A stretch of 64,000 nt of DNA from Helopsaltes ochotensis (Eukaryota > Chordata > Aves > Passeriformes > Locustellidae). The position numbers and the translations under genes were made by a program. Shown here piece by piece: positions 12,801-23,876 of the stretch. Each line of letters opens with the position of its first letter. The stretch's first letter is position 1. The notes under the pieces were generated by a model that worked only from the letters and a program-made list of their open reading frames with translations, searched no databases and had not been told where the DNA came from. The stretch covers positions 1 through 64,000 of the forward strand of contig VXBM01000683.1 in assembly GCA_013400155.1 (NCBI GenBank), given 5' to 3'.

Positions 12801-15800
12801 GAATGCTGCAAATATTCTCACTGTCAGCTGCTGACATTATAACTAGCTCCAGTGAAGTGGAGGGCAAAATCCCCATCAACTTTAATAAATTCCAGGTCAT
12901 ATCCAGATGTGTCACAGCTCAGTACATGCAAAGAAGGATGTCATGTCTTCGTAGTTTAGGTGCACTTCTAGAACCACACAAGAAAGTCCACATGACTGTA
13001 GTTCTTACCATAATTGGCTCAAAATTATTATCATGGTTTTGTTAATCAGTCACGCATTCTACACCATGTCTTGAACTGCATTTCTCCTCAGAACAGTGCT
13101 CAGACAATGTTTTGCCTTGGAAATGTAACTACACTTTTTCAATGGATGTGTTTACAAACCCTGTTTTTTAAAGATTCGGGTCTCTTGCGTTCAGCCATTC
13201 AGCAGAATTCAAGTCAGTACAATACAAATCCAACAATTTAGAAACCCTTAAGTTTCCTTTTTACTCTTCAGTTCAATGACACCAACAAGCTTTGAATACG
13301 TGTTTCAAGTAGAATCTTTGTACCATTCTATCAATGTCCATAAGGCATGCTCGAAGGCTGCTATTATTCCAGGGCTGGCTTACAGTCAAAACTGTCTTTT
13401 CAGGCTCGAGTGCTCTTTGGACTGATTGTGCTGATTCAGATTACCTTGCTTGTTGTTTTCCGACACCTCCAAAAGCCAGCACTCAAAGGTATGAACTAAC
13501 GTTTACCTGTGGTTTTCAGCAGATCTGTTTTCCCCTAAATTTTTTACTGTTGACCTGTGTGCTAACAATAGTAAGTAATTGTGCTGTTAATCACCACATG
13601 CATTTTACATCTACTGTGGGGTTTGATTGGTTTCTCAGAAGCTGCTGTTTTGCTTTTAAGGGAACCTGGAAATCCTCCAATATATCAAATAAAGTAAACC
13701 AGAAACTTGAGCAGGCATCTTTGTTTTGCAAAGAACATGAATGGGATTGGGTCTTTCTCAAAATAATATTAAGGCTGTTTCTGTCATAACTTAATACTTT
13801 GTGACAGATCTAGTACATGAAAGTTCTTACTATTAAGCTCATGGCCTTTATCCTTTAAACAATCATTTGAGCCACACCTAACTAATGAGATTTTTCTGGA
13901 AGCCACCTCCCTTCTATTCATGTCAGTGTTGTCCTTTTTTTATACTCCTAATCATGTAGCATCTTGAGGTAACTACAGCAACTGCTTACATAGAAAAGGA
14001 TCAGATTTTCAGTTGCCTTTATGGAACTTAGCAGCTAAATATTAAACAAACTGACTCTGTGGTCAGCTAGGTCCATGTGGACCATGACAAATGTTTGAAA
14101 AATTAGTGAACAAATTTGTTAGAGTTGTTGATTTCCAAAGGGGAAGCTTGCCCTCTGGAGGTTAATTCTTTGTGAGAAGACCACATAATAGACGTAAGTC
14201 TGTTACAAGCGAACATTTTAGGAAGGCGCTCCTGATCTGTGAATTGTCTGCTTCAGTTAGAGAGCTAATACTGCTTTTTTCTGCTAATACCACACACATG
14301 TCAAAATAATATTATTTTAATGCCTAGCCTTAATTTTGAGTTGCTATCAGATCTCACTAAAGTAGATTTAATCAAAGGAAATCCAATTAATCTAGTCCAT
14401 GCTGACCCGCCTGTCTGGGTTTGCAGTTACTGTTTTGATTCTCTTACTTTTCATTTAATACATACTTTCTCCATGTTCTTCATTCTAGCTAACTTCATTT
14501 TCTGGGTATAGAATGGTCGTTCAGTATTATTTACATACAGTAAGTGTATTCCTTTAGAATGGCAGGTTGCTCTGCTGTTTTAAATATAGATTGTTGTATT
14601 TACTGGTTCTTTATTTTCAGTTACCATAGTAATAGTAATGCATTACTCTACATTTTTCTGTAGACATACCAAATACTTTTACATTCCTTATTTAAAAGAA
14701 TGAGTAAATAATGTGCAGATTTGTTTCAGAAAGACAGTATTATACATACATATATTTCTGGGGAGGTGTTGCAGGCTGAATTAAGTGTATTTTTCTTAAA
14801 TGTTGTCTCTGTTTAGAAAAGCCAGGATTACTTACTCTGACTTCGTATTCTCTTCATGTCTTCAGTAAAACAAACACGTTCTATTACTCAGTTCTGGTTC
14901 TGAATTTATACACCATTCTGGGTAAGTAGCCTAGAGTACTGCCAGACATAAATTAGTATTTTGAAATCACACATTATAACCTGATGAAAATTAAGAATTC
15001 TAACATCTTGGAGAATGGGGAAAATCTACTTAAGTTACAAAATCTATGTGGAACTTTAAAAGGTAATGTCCAAAGAGACTAAAGGTTTATTTGTAAGAGC
15101 CTAACTTAGATTGTTAAATTACTCTGAAAGCAAAGTTAGTATTTTTAAATTTAGTTTGGTTTTCACTTACTTTTTGATTGCTAACCATAAGAGCTAACAG
15201 TCTGAGCTTATTCTCCTCTGATAACATGTTACTGAAATAGCTATTTCCTTGTTAGCCAGTACAGTATGCATAACACAGAGCAGCTTGCCTATTTTAATTT
15301 CTATGCTGAGCCAGGCTGGAATTGTTTGTGACTACATCTTTCATATATGTTACTGTAATTCTGGGAAAAAGCTACCCTTTGAAAGGACCCACCTTTTTGC
15401 CTCTCTCATAAGGAAGATATATGTGGTGTTGAAAATTGTCACAGATATAAAACTAATTCAAAAGCATTTTCATTGCATGCCACCACCCCATCATACTGTG
15501 CTATTTTCACACCAGACTACTGTTTGCTGAATGTGAAAACATGAGGCTTATTACTATGGCCAAGCAGTAAGGAAGTCTCAGGGTACAAAAGGCCATGTGG
15601 GAAAGGGCTGTGTCTCTGTTGTGTTTCCTGATGGTGATGTTTGGTTTCCTCTCTTGCAGGACCATGGTTTGTAGGTGAACTGATAGATGGCCAGATGGGG
15701 GCCTGTTTTTCCTTTGGGGTGTTTGTTGGTGGTGCCTTCTTACAGGGCAGTATGACATTTGTGGTTGGGATTTTACAGGTGAGTATTTATAAAATAAAGG

Positions 15801-17029
15801 CTAAAAACCAGCTGCTTTTTTTTTTTTTTTTTTTTNTTTTTAGGGACTTTTTTCCTTTTTTTTTTTTTAATAGTTTCATGAAGAAAGAAGTCTTAGAAGT
15901 AGAGAGATTAGTGACCATGCCTGACTACAAGAGATCTTTCTTACCTTTCTGCAGATTTAAAGGGCAGAAAGGAAGGAGGTTGTGCATTATTTTCACAAAC
16001 TTCTCTTTTTCTCTAATAAGATGATGTTGCTTTGGACTCCCTAGACAGCTGGATTAGAGGTTGTCTCTACAGATTTACAACTCTAAATTTTCTATAAATT
16101 TTCTGGTTTTGCCCTTGGCTCACACACAGCGATTAAGCAAAAAAACTGAGTGGCCAGGGCAGCCTTTGGAGCTTTAATAACCCTTCAGATCAGTAGATGT
16201 CACTCTCTAAGCACACATGAGTCCAGTTTTCCCAGGAATGGTTTGCCCATTAATCTGAAAGACAAGGTGTCTGTCATTCCCTGGCATTTAAGATAGAGGA
16301 CCAAACCAGCTCCTCTTCATGCCTCCTTCTTCATGGTGTCTCCCTTGTACCAGTGCGACACTGCAGTGGGCTGCGTCAGAGTTAAGCTGACATACAGACC
16401 AACTGTTTTTGCCGTGCTAATTTTTTGCAAAGTCCAGCTCCCTGAATCAGTTCCAGGAAACATCAGATGCACGTTCCTGCAAAGGAATGGGCAGGAATGC
16501 TTGGCCTGGGATTCAGGCACAGGCAGTCAGAGCTTTATCAGCTGCAGAGTCGTGGAGGTGCATCCTGAGATTCCATCTCTGGGAATTGTACTCGGCACTT
16601 AGAATGGGACAGCTTTATCTGTGCATGTTTTTAAGCCTTCATAGATGTTACCCAGAACCCTTGGCTTGCTCATCGTCTTATTTTCTTTGCTCTTCCTTTC
16701 AGATGCTGTTTTTCAACCTGCCACTGATGGCCTATCTGTGCTGGTGCCTGTTGATGCGATGCTGGGGCCACAGCTTCCGCTCCCACCTGCGTCACGTCCG
16801 ACGCCTTGTGGCTGTGCCTGTTCACCTGGCAATGGCCCTGCTGCTGGCCTGGCAGGTCTATTCCTGCTATTTCCTGCAGCGAACATACGGCACCTTGGCG
16901 TTCTTCCTCTCCCCGATGAGAACGTGGCTGGTGGCACTGACCGCAGCTCTCATTTACAAAACCTGGACACTGACATCATCAGAGCTCAGAACTTACATAA
17001 CAGAGATAAAAAACTGTCAAAGCTCCTGA
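3719..17029 (+). CDS. TMEM62: TMEM62, transmembrane protein 62 (exons 2-14; exon 1 lies upstream)
   Basis: Thirteen exons splice in frame into 583 codons: 3719-3830, 4696-4833, 5837-5882, 7094-7235, 7414-7538, 7680-7802, 8653-8808, 10294-10453, 12329-12442, 13404-13488, 14817-14921, 15660-15778 and 16703-17029 (stop TGA). All introns are GT-AG and all phases match. Numbering from the first visible residue, the metallophosphoesterase signature is complete: SDIH (2-5), GD (38-39), GNHD (81-84), GHYP (169-172) and GHLH (196-199). A probable beta-sandwich linker follows, then several hydrophobic segments from about residue 370 to the end. The human protein is about 643 residues, so only the N-terminal signal/anchor region is missing. 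Known of the family: calcineurin-like phosphoesterase fold on a multi-pass membrane protein, with no firmly established substrate. Assignment is by recognition of the protein and is firm. The gene runs convergent to PTGR2. Confidence 0.95.
4696..4833 (+). CDS. TMEM62: TMEM62 exon 3 (GD and GNH motifs)
   Basis: It follows CTCTCAG and ends before GTAAGA. The split glycine codon joins exon 2 to give the GD motif (GDLTDAK). The 3' end encodes KGNH, and the next residue, D, is split across the following intron. Confidence 0.93.
5837..5882 (+). CDS. TMEM62: TMEM62 exon 4 (46-nt small exon)
   Basis: This is a very short exon between TTACAG and GTACTT encoding (D)SFNIPRLDSVQNYY(R). It completes the GNHD motif. 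Its length of 46 nt restores the phase needed by exon 5, which confirms that it is used. Confidence 0.9.
7094..7235 (+). CDS. TMEM62: TMEM62 exon 5
   Basis: The acceptor is TTTGTTAG and the donor GTATTG. It encodes KYSAWRKDGSFHY through PYNFFGILNM in the middle of the phosphoesterase domain. It ends in phase 0. Confidence 0.92.
7414..7538 (+). CDS. TMEM62: TMEM62 exon 6 (GHxP motif)
   Basis: The acceptor is CTGTTTCAG and the donor GTAAGA. It encodes NQMAELSLMAKES, then IWFGHYPTSTI, whose GH is a metal ligand position of the family. Confidence 0.93.
7680..7802 (+). CDS. TMEM62: TMEM62 exon 7 (GHxH motif)
   Basis: The acceptor follows a T-tract (TTTTTTTAG) and the donor is GTAAGC. It encodes AYLCGHLHTMGGLMPVL and LELGDWMDNR. 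GHLH is the last metallophosphoesterase motif. Confidence 0.93.
8653..8808 (+). CDS. TMEM62: TMEM62 exon 8
   Basis: It lies between CATTGTAG and GTACCC. It encodes YRILAFDHDLLSFADL through KILYSTHI, the end of the catalytic domain and the start of the linker domain. Confidence 0.92.
10294..10453 (+). CDS. TMEM62: TMEM62 exon 9 (linker domain)
   Basis: The acceptor is TCCTTAG and the donor GTAAGG. It encodes VKVYIDGVHLG and LYVLKWSPQNY, an Ig/beta-sandwich-like stretch. An LTR-like element (10556) lies only about 100 bp past the donor and a CR1 fragment further into the same intron. Confidence 0.92.
10556..10831 (+). mobile_element. Solo LTR-like element in TMEM62 intron 9
   Basis: A ~276-bp element starts TGTCGCCCTG and contains, in promoter order, CCAAT (10721-10725), TATATAAT (10747-10754) and AATAAA (10763-10768), ending near CTCAACA. 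It is bounded by an exact 10-bp direct repeat AACAGACATA (10546-10555 and 10832-10841), which looks like a target-site duplication. A diverged copy lies in opposite orientation at 59794-60085. No gag, pol or env remains. The compact U3-R-U5 layout favours a solo LTR of an old endogenous retrovirus. The direct repeat is longer than the usual 4-6 bp, so exact ends are uncertain. Confidence 0.65.
11084..11893 (+). mobile_element. CR1 LINE fragment (sense) in TMEM62 intron 9
   Basis: A GC-richer block with recognisable but decayed CR1 reverse-transcriptase-region sequence, for example around the phrases for GGGCCCTGACAG, CCTGTCTGCAAGAAGG and CACACCTGGAACACTGTG. It has frameshifts and stops throughout and no open frame of more than a few dozen codons. 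CR1 is the dominant LINE of birds and most copies are 5'-truncated fossils like this. Ends are approximate. Confidence 0.7.
12329..12442 (+). CDS. TMEM62: TMEM62 exon 10
   Basis: The acceptor is TCAATCTAG and the donor GTAAGT. It is 38 whole codons encoding DASGRIGTRGHLF through DFWPSVILLTDHYVL, leading into the first C-terminal membrane segment. Confidence 0.92.
13404..13488 (+). CDS. TMEM62: TMEM62 exon 11 (membrane segment)
   Basis: The acceptor is TCTTTTCAG and the donor GTATGA. It encodes ARVLFGLIVLIQITLLVVF, a clear transmembrane helix, followed by a charged loop (RHLQKP). Confidence 0.92.
14817..14921 (+). CDS. TMEM62: TMEM62 exon 12 (membrane segment)
   Basis: The acceptor is CTGTTTAG and the donor GTAAGT. 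It encodes EKPGLLTLTSYSLHVF and FYYSVLVLNLYTIL, the latter hydrophobic. Confidence 0.92.
15660..15778 (+). CDS. TMEM62: TMEM62 exon 13 (membrane segments)
   Basis: The acceptor is CTCTTGCAG and the donor GTGAGT. It encodes GPWFVGELIDGQMGACF and a hydrophobic stretch ending MTFVVGILQ. A T-rich tract with a single unresolved N (15836) lies just inside the following intron. Confidence 0.92.
16703..17029 (+). CDS. TMEM62: TMEM62 exon 14 (last coding exon)
   Basis: The acceptor is CTTTCAG. It encodes MLFFNLPLMAYLCWCLL, then an Arg/His-rich loop, then two more hydrophobic segments around AMALLLAWQVYSCYFL and TWLVALTAALIY, ending NCQSS and TGA. GC content is markedly higher than in the flanking introns. 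The long 3' untranslated region is not delimited; the first canonical AATAAA I see is at 18235-18240. Confidence 0.93.
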   Translation: MLFFNLPLMAYLCWCLLMRCWGHSFRSHLRHVRRLVAVPVHLAMALLLAWQVYSCYFLQRTYGTLAFFLSPMRTWLVALTAALIYKTWTLTSSELRTYITEIKNCQSS

Positions 17030-18825
17030 AGTACAATATAAGTACTCCAAGTTCCGTCTTAAAAACTGTCAAGGTACAGCCTTATCATTTTGTGATGCTG
17101 GAATTCCATACACCCATTAGGTGGTAAGATCCAAAGCCGCACCTGCACTGCCACAGAACTGTATAAAATAGTAAGTGTACAATTTCTTATACACACTTTC
17201 CTTGTATTATACAACACACTGTGTAATACATGTCATATAATACAGTTATGCATTATACATCAATAGAGTAAACTGTGTAATAATCTCATCAGTGAGGTAT
17301 TTTTAGTGATACAGAGATATCGATGCGTCCATATGGCTCACAAATGGAAATGTTTGCCTATTACTACTGTGAATGGAAAAATATTTTTGATTAATTAAGT
17401 TCTTGATTTTTATAATGCTGCAAAAAATGAGGATAGAACTTGATGAGCTTCTGGATTTGTACTTAATTTGATTTTTATTTCAGGGCTGACATGTGATTTT
17501 ACAGGACTATACCAGATGTCTTTATGAAGTTATAATGACTGCAAAGGCGCTATAGTGGCCTTCACAGTCAGAGTCCTATGCCTATACATGTTACAAGCAG
17601 ACTATAGGCTGTAAGGTGTGTATATGTATTTGTGTCCATGTTTACCTGAGCTGTGGCCCATAGCTCTTGCCCTGGGAGTGCTGGCTAACTAACAAGCTCG
17701 CTCTCTGGAAGGAGTTTCATTTTCCACTACTGAGGCTGCCAGTCCTCCCAGCCATGACCAGTGAAAGGACAGTGAATTATCACTGGTGCTGGGATTTTCA
17801 GCTTCAAAGCAAAGAATGGAGACAATGTCCTCAGGATGGGCAAGGCTGAAGAAACAATATGGTCTGATGCCTATAAAGTGTGTCATTTCTGTTGCTCTGG
17901 GTCTCCACTGTGTTTCTGGGTCTCAGCCAAATGCACCAGAGTGACCTAAGAAAACTCATTTCTTTGTTTTCATTTTTTCAAAGTCCAAACATGATAGAAC
18001 AGTTAGTTACATTAATGAAGAATACAGTGATCCAGAGCCAAGAAAGCTGAGGTGCCTTGATCTATAAAGAATACTGCATTGCTTCACAAAAGACCTGCTG
18101 TGGGTGGAACATTTAAATTACTTTAGGTAATTTTACAGTAACTTATTTATGGCCCCTCAAAAAAAAAAGATGGCTAATTTATTTATGGTCCCTTTGGAAA
18201 AAAACAGCAGTGACTGTAGTAGAACACATAGGAAAATAAAGTGGAAGAAAATATTGACTACAACAAGGATTTTTGTTATTTCTAACAGGTGACAGTTTTC
18301 CTATTCCTTCATTTCTGTTCTTCAATGATATCGGAAAATAGTAATGTAATACTAATAATAATGTAATGTCTTCAATGTAACAGGAAAAACAGAGAAAAAG
18401 CACCCATTTACATGAGTTAAATACACTGTTAAGAGAATAAAGAATGTCATTCGTAGCTACAAAAGTTTGTTTTGCAAAGCTGTTAAAAAATCAGACAAGG
18501 CGCAAAATTTATTTGTGAGATACAATACCGAAAAATTGATAATAAAATGACATTTCAGAATTAAATTATTTTTATGTGATTAGAGAGAATAAGAAGTGGC
18601 AGTAAAATACTTTATATCTTTTGACTTGTTCCCATTGTTAAATATAATGTTACCCAATACTTTTACCCTTAGGCTGGTCTCTCCAATGATCTGCTATTCA
18701 CACCACTTGAACCCACTGATTGAGCCCCCACACTGAGCATTCATGTGAGGCTTATGTGGAGGCTGAAATTTACTTCTTTTTTTAAAGAAGAAAAAGGAAC
18801 AAAAGTGCACTTACCAATCTAGAAA
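17030..18825. other. TMEM62 3' UTR and downstream AT-rich sequence
   Basis: There are no coding signals here. Candidate poly(A) signals AATAAA occur at 18235-18240 and again near 18435 and 18540; which is used by TMEM62 cannot be decided without transcripts. I recognise no repeat. Confidence 0.4.
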
Positions 18826-18829
18826 ATTC

Positions 18830-19320
18830 TAGGGGTCCAGGAGAGCTGACACACAGCCCCCTTTGGCTTCCCAAATACCTCTTTGGGGCATTGCAGCACT
18901 GGAGAGGTTTTGGTGAGGTCCCTGATCAAGGGGTCGGTGCACACTGGAGACCTGTCCCATCTGATTCGCTGCTGCCAGGACAGCAGGACAGTCCGGCTCT
19001 GTGGCAGTGTCACCCTAACTCCTGTTCTGTGGGTTCTCTCACCAGGTGTGCAAGAGGCCGATGGACACAGAGTTGAGAGGTGCATTTCCTGTGTGTGCAG
19101 AGTGGTGGATCCACAGAGCCGGCACACCTGCAGTGCCAGTACCCACTTTTATGTATCCCAACCCCTGGAACAGCAGCATTGCCCCTGCAGTCATTGGCTG
19201 TACATTTTCTTGCCTTCATTTAAAGGCACACTACTCATTTATTCTGCCACCCGTGTTCCGGGGGAAGGTGGCTGATGGGAATATATTTTACTGTGCTAAC
19301 GACTAAAGGTTAGCACAAAA
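18830..19320. other. GC-rich unexplained patch with terminal hairpin
   Basis: About 450 bp clearly GC-richer than either flank, with overlapping short open frames on both strands and no recognisable protein. It ends in a perfect 9-bp inverted repeat TGTGCTAAC / GTTAGCACA (19292-19300 and 19309-19317) with an 8-base loop. It might be a decayed retroelement, but I cannot match it to a family. Confidence 0.35.
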
Positions 19321-21180
19321 GTCAAGCAAACTTCTTGGCCTTATCAGGCAGTTGTTCCTGTGTTATCTCCGTATTTACTGGATTTATAGAGCCATCCTCC
19401 TCTGCTTCACACTCATTTTGTGGATTTATGGAGTCATCTTTTTCTCACTTCTCCTCGCTGGAGCCTTGTTTCTTGGTTCCTGCTGGCCGTCTAGCAGAGA
19501 ATAGGGTCTGTCACACATACAGCACTCTTATCATCACTCCACCCAGACCAGAGTACTGTAGCAAAATTCAATTTCACTACTTTTTATCTCACTACTTCCA
19601 ATCTATACTTCTGGTTGCAAAATTCTGCATTAGTGTGGCTAAAACACGTCTCATTTCTGCTTCTCTCTGTGCTTTTCCTAAGGAGTTCTGAGTTGTCTCA
19701 CAAAGTATTTTCTCAGTTTGAAGTTTATTCCAGCTGCTGCTACCATTTCCAATTGTGGGATGCCATCTCCCTGTGATCTTCTTTTCTCCCTGGCAGTCTA
19801 TTTATGGATTATATAAACATTTCCCACTGTGAAGAGAAGTCAGTAAAGAGAAAGGTAGTAAAGCAAAAGAGAAGAGCAATGTTAGAAACGGGACTTAAGT
19901 AATCCTGCACTTTCTTCTTCCACAATCAATGCATTAAAATATTGAATGAAGAGATTAAGCTATTTGAAAGGCATCTGCCTCAGGTCTCTTCACTTTTCTA
20001 ACAGCAGCTACTATAAACTTCAGTAAGAAGCATTTATGTCTGGGCTGGAAAGGTGTTTTCATGGTGTTGGTGACCTTTTGCATGAAATCTTGACATTTAA
20101 GTGCACAGCTTAGCACTAAACACTAATAGGTGCTCTTATGAAAAACACTATGTTTTTCTCATTGTCAATGAAGAAGCCAAAAAGGGGGGCAAGAAACAAG
20201 ATGAACTAAAAAAAAAACAATCAAACAAAAAAACAAACCCAAACTAAACCAAACAAGCAAACCCCAAACAAACAAGCCAAAAAACAGGAAAGGGATGAAA
20301 ATGGAAGTGAAGAAAGCAGAAGAGAAGAAAATGAACTATAGAGCAGACAACAGCAATACTTCAAGGTACAAAGGGAGATGGGGTAGAAATGGGAATGCAC
20401 AAGACTAATAAATACAAAGCAGGAGATGGGCTTAACCAAAAATAAGAAAAAAGGTGTCTCTGCCCAGTACTGTTTACATTTCATTACCCTTTGCAAGTGC
20501 TTATTTTAAAGATTGTAGCTGAACTTCCTTACTGAGGTCATGATATCACACAAAGCTAGAAATGCATAAAAGTTCACAAAAAGTCCCTAGCATCTGTAGG
20601 TCAGTTTTGAAACCATAACAGTGGGGGCTGAAATAATGGAGCAGTGCAGAGTCCTCAGGAATGGAATGCTATGTGAAGAGGCCCCAGGGAACAATGTACT
20701 ATAAATCCTTATTTAGTTAACCAATTTTTCAAAGAGGCTCAAGCAGAAACTGTAATAGAATATAATGTTAAACAGCAACTTGATAGATGACAGAAGGAAA
20801 ATGTAACTTAGGATGTAACTTACCTTATATGACTGTAATACTCAGACACACCAACCCCCCTCCCCCCCAGGAAAATTTGTCTGTGTAAATGATAATATAA
20901 TGAACTGGACCAAGATTGGCACATGTGCATTAGGAATTCTGTCATAGGCATCAGTGATTAAGCATGAGTAACTATTCGTCAGTGTTTGTATGACTCTTCC
21001 CTTGACACCTTTTTGTATAAAAGACTGCACTTATTTCCTAGAAGTTGTGCCAGTGCTGTATGAGTTACAAGAGTTCAATGTACATGGAAAAATTGCTGGA
21101 TTATGCCAGAAAGTCAAGATGACCTAAAGGGATCAGTAGAAGAGCAAGGAAACAAGGACCCCAGCCAATAGGTTCTAAGG
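19321..21180. other. Intergenic sequence, no gene seen
   Basis: AT-rich sequence with an A/C-rich low-complexity stretch (about 20205-20290). No exon, RNA gene or recognisable repeat was found. Confidence 0.4.
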
Positions 21181-21189
21181 GGCCCATCT

Positions 21190-21390
21190 TAAATCAAGAA
21201 GCTAAACAAGCTGGTGAACTGCTTTGGCTCAGAAATGGTGTCTTTAGAGAAAAAGTAATTCTGGCAGTGAGAGATCATGACCATGGACTCAAGAAACCCA
21301 CTGACTCAAAAGATGAGCAGTTATGCACATGCAGACCTAGTTAGCAAAGATGATGCCAGTCAATTATGAGTAAAAATGAATATGCATTAC

Positions 21391-21439
<49 letters not shown>

Positions 21440-23550
21440 CAAATCTGAAATGTATAAAAATGCATGCGTTCCAAACTGACTTTGTGAATTTACTACCTAG
21501 CACCCATCTTGGTGCAAATGAAATAAACCAAATATCTTGGCTCTGGGCCAAATACTGGCTTTGCACACCAGGTACTGAGTACTGAGGAACACCACCAGCT
21601 GTGTTGATGGAGATAAGAAACAGATGTATGGGTCTGGTTTTGGCAAAAGGAGAACAGCTTGACCTAAAAAACATGGAATGCAATACCAAAACAGTGAGAT
21701 AAAAGGGAAGAGACTGATTATGATGCTGACATCTCAAGAGACAGAAATAATTAACCATTTGCCCAGAGAGTTACAGGGAATCAGGAGGAGCTTGTGAAAC
21801 AGGGTCCTGCCTTATTGTTGTAAAATGTGTAAAAATTTTCTTACAAAAATTGATATTTGATATTTATATATTTTCAAGCCTAATCAATAAGAAAGAAGAT
21901 ATAACCCATAAAACAGGTAGCAACTAACAAGCAAGCTCCAGGTGATGCCCAGGTGTTAGAAAGACAAAGTACTTGTTGGCCTCCTTAAAGTTTAGGGCTT
22001 GACATGCTTGATCTCAGGCATAGCGGGAGGTTAGCAAAGCTTGGGGACAATGTACTACTGACAGAGGACACAGAGAATGCAGAGTTTACAGGCCTCAAGG
22101 ACATCTGCCAGAACTCCCAAGATAAGGAAGAAACTAATAAAGACAACTTAGCAACTGTGCTGAAATTGGCTCTGACTGGATAAAGGTAATTCTGACACAG
22201 GGAGATCACGACCACCAATTCACGAAACCCACCAACCCAAAAGAAGAGAAAGACTGAGTGTGTAGACTAATTACCATGAGAAGCAACCTCCAAAGCATAT
22301 GGTATTTTTGTTACCAATTATTTGTCACCCTTTGTTAATGACACCTCTTACAGTACAAAATATATGACAGCTGAAGAGCCACACTATTACAAATATTAAG
22401 AAATCAGGACAAGATGAAAAAAAAAGTGGTTTTTTATAACTGATATCACTTGATTTAAAGAATCTTCCGCCTCTGGTTTTTTGTTCTTAAGAGGCAACAT
22501 GAACCAGGATTCACAAGTAAAGGAATACTTCTGTAAGAACAGTAAACACTGGGGATATCAGGGTGAGGTTTACTTCGATTGTCCCTTTTTTTCTTAAAAC
22601 CATTTGACTAATGCCACTAGAACTTGTACTGCTCTCCATAGCTTACCTAACTACTGGAATGCTACTGCAATCAAGCTGACTTTATTAGGGTAAGGAATCA
22701 GTATCTCAGCATGATCTTATTCTGAATCACCCCTCACATCACAGCTCTTAATAGACTCCTGACTTGTGTGGATTACTAAGCAATTCCTATAAAAATAATA
22801 GTGCTGGGAATGTTATAATTTTATCATATTTTGTTCCAGTTGTGAAAAATAACTGTCTAGAGGACAATTACTCCTGGGAGGTGTGTCAAGTCATGGTGCC
22901 AGAGATAAGCTCAGTCTGGAGTAGCTATTCAGCAAATATTGTGATATTTACTCCCTCAAGATTTGAATCAAACTTTGCAGGTTTTTCGTTGTTAATCAGC
23001 AGCTATAGCTAGGCAGTTATGATCAAGCAATTGCACGGTGAAACTTGTAGTCATGGCTAATCCTTTGTTTTAAGGAAAAGGGAACACAATCCCAAAATAA
23101 ATGGGCTGTCTGGATGAGAGCCCCTGGAGTGAAGTCAGCAGGACTGAGCAGTAACTGGAAGAAAGGTAATCCTGGCAGGGAATATGGCAACCACCAACCC
23201 CTTGACCATCAAGTTAAAACAGATCCCCAAATGGAATGGGGGGAAGAAGTGCATATTTGGAATAATTAACATGAGAAGCAAGAGGCGTAAGTGGCAAATA
23301 AGGGTCTGAGTACTAATTAATGAAAAAGCTATATCGATTATAACCAATTAATGCTGATGGCTTTGTTTGCTAAAATGTGTAAAGAGTGGAAAGTTTAGAT
23401 GATGATGATGAGCCCGACTTTTCTGGGTTGCCCCCTAATTTCTTAGTTTGCACAGAATGCAATAAAGAAATAAGAATTCCTTGCCTTGGTGTGTGAAGTG
23501 CTGTCACACACAAACCAGGTGATGAGCCTGTGCTTGGGACAACACAGGAT
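21190..23550 (+). repeat. Cluster of three diverged LTR-like repeat copies
   Basis: Three related + strand segments recur, with matching blocks at about 21254-21320, 22185-22245 and 23165-23225. Each begins GTAATTCTGGCA or a close variant, then GATCA(T/C)GACCA and similar text. The second and third share ATGAGAAGCAA further on. The last copy continues to TAAAATGTGTAAAG, an AATAAA near 23461, and ends near GGGACAACACA (23546), which resembles an R-U5 end. These are most simply old LTR pieces of one endogenous retrovirus family. There are no coding remains. Boundaries are approximate. Confidence 0.45.
21393..21438. repeat. (AG)23 microsatellite
   Basis: Forty-six bases of uninterrupted AG dinucleotide, inside the first of the three LTR-like copies. 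A TATAAAAA string follows shortly after, near 21453. Confidence 0.97.
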
Positions 23551-23673
23551 GTTCTTTCAAACCACACCCATTAAATATCTGCAAGTGTAGGCGGCAATTG
23601 TCAAAATCATGTCAAGAACATATTGCTCATTTTGAGTATAAATGATTGCATTGCTGTTTCCAGTTCAATTCAA

Positions 23674-23731
23674 TTTATTAGCATCCCAAAATGTCTACGT
23701 TCAGTACATACAGAACAACTTAAGGTTTATT
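23674..23731 (-). terminator. PTGR2: Candidate PTGR2 poly(A) signals
   Basis: On the minus strand two AATAAA hexamers lie 81-86 and 133-138 bases beyond the PTGR2 stop codon (complements of 23726-23731 and 23674-23679). Position and spacing suit a short 3' untranslated region; actual use is not shown by the sequence. Confidence 0.5.
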
Positions 23732-23811
23732 TAAGAAATGGAAATTAGTATAAGTAAAAATTTGACCACTGTTAGAGACAGAATGCAATTGTTTTTCTCA
23801 AACCAATGATT

Positions 23812-23876
23812 TTACTTCGAAACTAAGACGATCTGTTTTCCAATATTGCCTCCATTCATCATGGACTGGAAAGCAG
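23812..23876 (-). CDS. PTGR2: PTGR2 last coding exon
   Basis: The acceptor is TCTTGAAG, with an unusually purine-ended tract. It encodes (A)AFQSMMNGGNIGKQIVLVSK and TAA. The open frame running further upstream on this strand is intronic. Confidence 0.92.

Noticed and set aside
13334..13789. 151-codon + strand open frame
   Set aside because: It overlaps TMEM62 exon 11 in the wrong frame and runs into intron; no similarity recognised.
21376..21585. Open frames through the AG repeat
   Set aside because: Produced by the dinucleotide repeat itself.
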